Assembly (NCBI GenBank): GCA_023229725.1
Contig: JALNYR010000052.1
Location: forward strand, 1 to 6,052
Direction of reading: 5' to 3'
DNA from: Dehalococcoidia bacterium
Lineage (GTDB): Bacteria; Chloroflexota; Dehalococcoidia; GIF9; AB-539-J10
Length of the DNA stretch: 6,052 nt
The notes under the pieces are model-generated. The model ran no database searches and was not told the DNA's origin. It saw only the letters and a program-made list of their open reading frames with translations. This document shows positions 5,279 to 6,052 of this stretch, in pieces. Positions within the stretch are counted from its first letter, which is position 1. Each line of letters starts with the position of its first letter. The position numbers and the translations under genes were made by a program.

Positions 5279-6052
5279 ATGGACACCGGATACGATTTGA
5301 GATTCATGGTCGGACGGCAGGTTTCCTCGAACCTGCGCCGGGACATCGGCATGGTCGGGCTGGTCTGCATCATGATCGGCCTCAACATCGGCGGGTCACT
5401 CTTCATGCTGACGACCGTTGCGGCGGGACTGACCGGTCCCTCCCTCATCATTGCCCAGTTGGTGTCCGCGGCGCCGATACTCCTCAGTCTCCCGGCGTAC
5501 ATGGCGCTATCGTCGGCGCTTCCAACCACGTGCGCCAACTACCAGTATGCGAAGCTGTTCTCGCGTCCCCTCGCCGTTGCCGCGTGGATGGTGCTCTTCA
5601 TCGCAATCCCGCTCGGCATGCTGCCGCTGTTCGCCGTCGCGACCGCCAAGCTGCTGGCGGTCCTCATTCCCGGACTGGCGGTCACGGCGTGGGCGGTCGG
5701 CGTGATGACGGTGCTGTTCGTGATCAACGTGCTTGGCGTGCGTCTCGCCACGCAGACCCAATTCGTGGGAGTGGCCATCCTGCTGGCGGCGTTGCTCACC
5801 TTCATCATCGGCGGCGCTTCCTCAGTTGAGATGTCGAGGCTCACGCCTGAGTTCGTAGGTGGACCCGTGGGATTGCTGGGCGCATCGGCCCTGCTCTACA
5901 CGCTGCTGGCCGGCGGACTCTTCGGCATCGAGATGGGCGATGAGGTGCGCGATGCGAGGAGCGCGATTCCGCGTGCTCTGGTCGTCAGTATCCTCATCGT
6001 GCTCGGGCTCTACATACTCATTGAGACAGTTGCCGTAGGGGCTGTCGGCTGG
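5279..6052 (+). CDS. APC-superfamily (amino acid/polyamine-type) permease, N-terminal part
   Basis: The frame opens with ATG at 5279 after a good ribosome site (GAGGAG, 5269-5274, 4 nt spacing) and stays open for 258 codons to the window edge; full-length family members have about 400-500 residues and around 12 spans. Hydrophobic spans are visible at about 24-48, 56-80, 98-130, 134-153, 160-180, 197-218 and 234-257. The first holds IGLNIGGSLF (33-42), equivalent to the G-IG-G-IF motif of the unwound TM1 in APC carriers. After the sixth span comes GDEVRDARSAIPRAL (220-234), the conserved loop pattern EE-(K/R)-P-(R)-IPRA. It should be a secondary transporter for amino acids, polyamines or related compounds; the substrate cannot be told. 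It starts 16 bp after the plsY-like stop with no terminator or promoter between, so the two are probably cotranscribed. Confidence 0.88.
   Translation, partial: MDTGYDLRFMVGRQVSSNLRRDIGMVGLVCIMIGLNIGGSLFMLTTVAAGLTGPSLIIAQLVSAAPILLSLPAYMALSSALPTTCANYQYAKLFSRPLAVAAWMVLFIAIPLGMLPLFAVATAKLLAVLIPGLAVTAWAVGVMTVLFVINVLGVRLATQTQFVGVAILLAALLTFIIGGASSVEMSRLTPEFVGGPVGLLGASALLYTLLAGGLFGIEMGDEVRDARSAIPRALVVSILIVLGLYILIETVAVGAVGW

Noticed and set aside
4438..5538. A 366-codon open frame on the minus strand, covering the plsY-like gene and part of the permease gene
   Set aside because: It is antisense to two well-supported genes and runs through the terminator hairpin and the promoter. Its product is rich in charged residues and Gln/His/Ala as expected of reverse-strand reading in GC-rich DNA, with no recognisable domain.
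1..6052. tRNA or rRNA genes, CRISPR repeats, insertion-sequence ends, phage genes
   Set aside because: I looked for direct and inverted repeats and RNA gene signatures and saw none; almost all of the window is accounted for by protein genes.

Overview
The window is GC-rich DNA (about 60% by eye) packed with genes that use Shine-Dalgarno sites and near-consensus sigma70-type promoters, so it is bacterial. It looks chromosomal: there are housekeeping genes and no insertion sequence, tRNA, CRISPR array or phage gene. A COG1470-type NEW3 protein next to an ABC-2 transporter, plus a divergent PlsY that may be an extra copy, reminds me of Chloroflexota such as Dehalococcoidia. That placement is a low-confidence inference.

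Layout: (1) 2-775, plus strand, is the C-terminal 257 residues of ProA (proline biosynthesis), cut by the left edge. (2) 808-1521, minus strand, is RNase PH (tRNA 3' trimming), converging on proA with 32 bp between the stop codons. (3) 1522-1651 is a divergent intergenic region with a good plus-strand promoter and a weaker minus-strand candidate. (4) 1652-4446, plus strand, is a tight three-gene operon: an exported, membrane-anchored protein with two NEW3/Ig-like domains, an ABC ATPase and an ABC-2 permease with six membrane spans. A strong hairpin at 4478-4510 closes it. (5) A fresh promoter at 4512-4540 starts a second plus-strand unit: a PlsY-family protein with unusual substitutions at its key positions, then, 16 bp on, the N-terminal 258 residues of an APC-superfamily permease that runs off the right edge.

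How the genes fit together: promoter, three genes and terminator make 1591-4510 a complete transcription unit, probably one exporter-like machine with its own extracytoplasmic subunit. The arrangement parallels nosD-nosF-nosY, but with a NEW3 protein in place of the NosD beta-helix protein. Its substrate cannot be read from the sequence. The second unit pairs an altered acyltransferase-family membrane protein with an amino-acid-type permease. The two least ordinary things here are the NEW3/ABC operon and the PlsY-like protein, which has lost several residues considered essential in PlsY.
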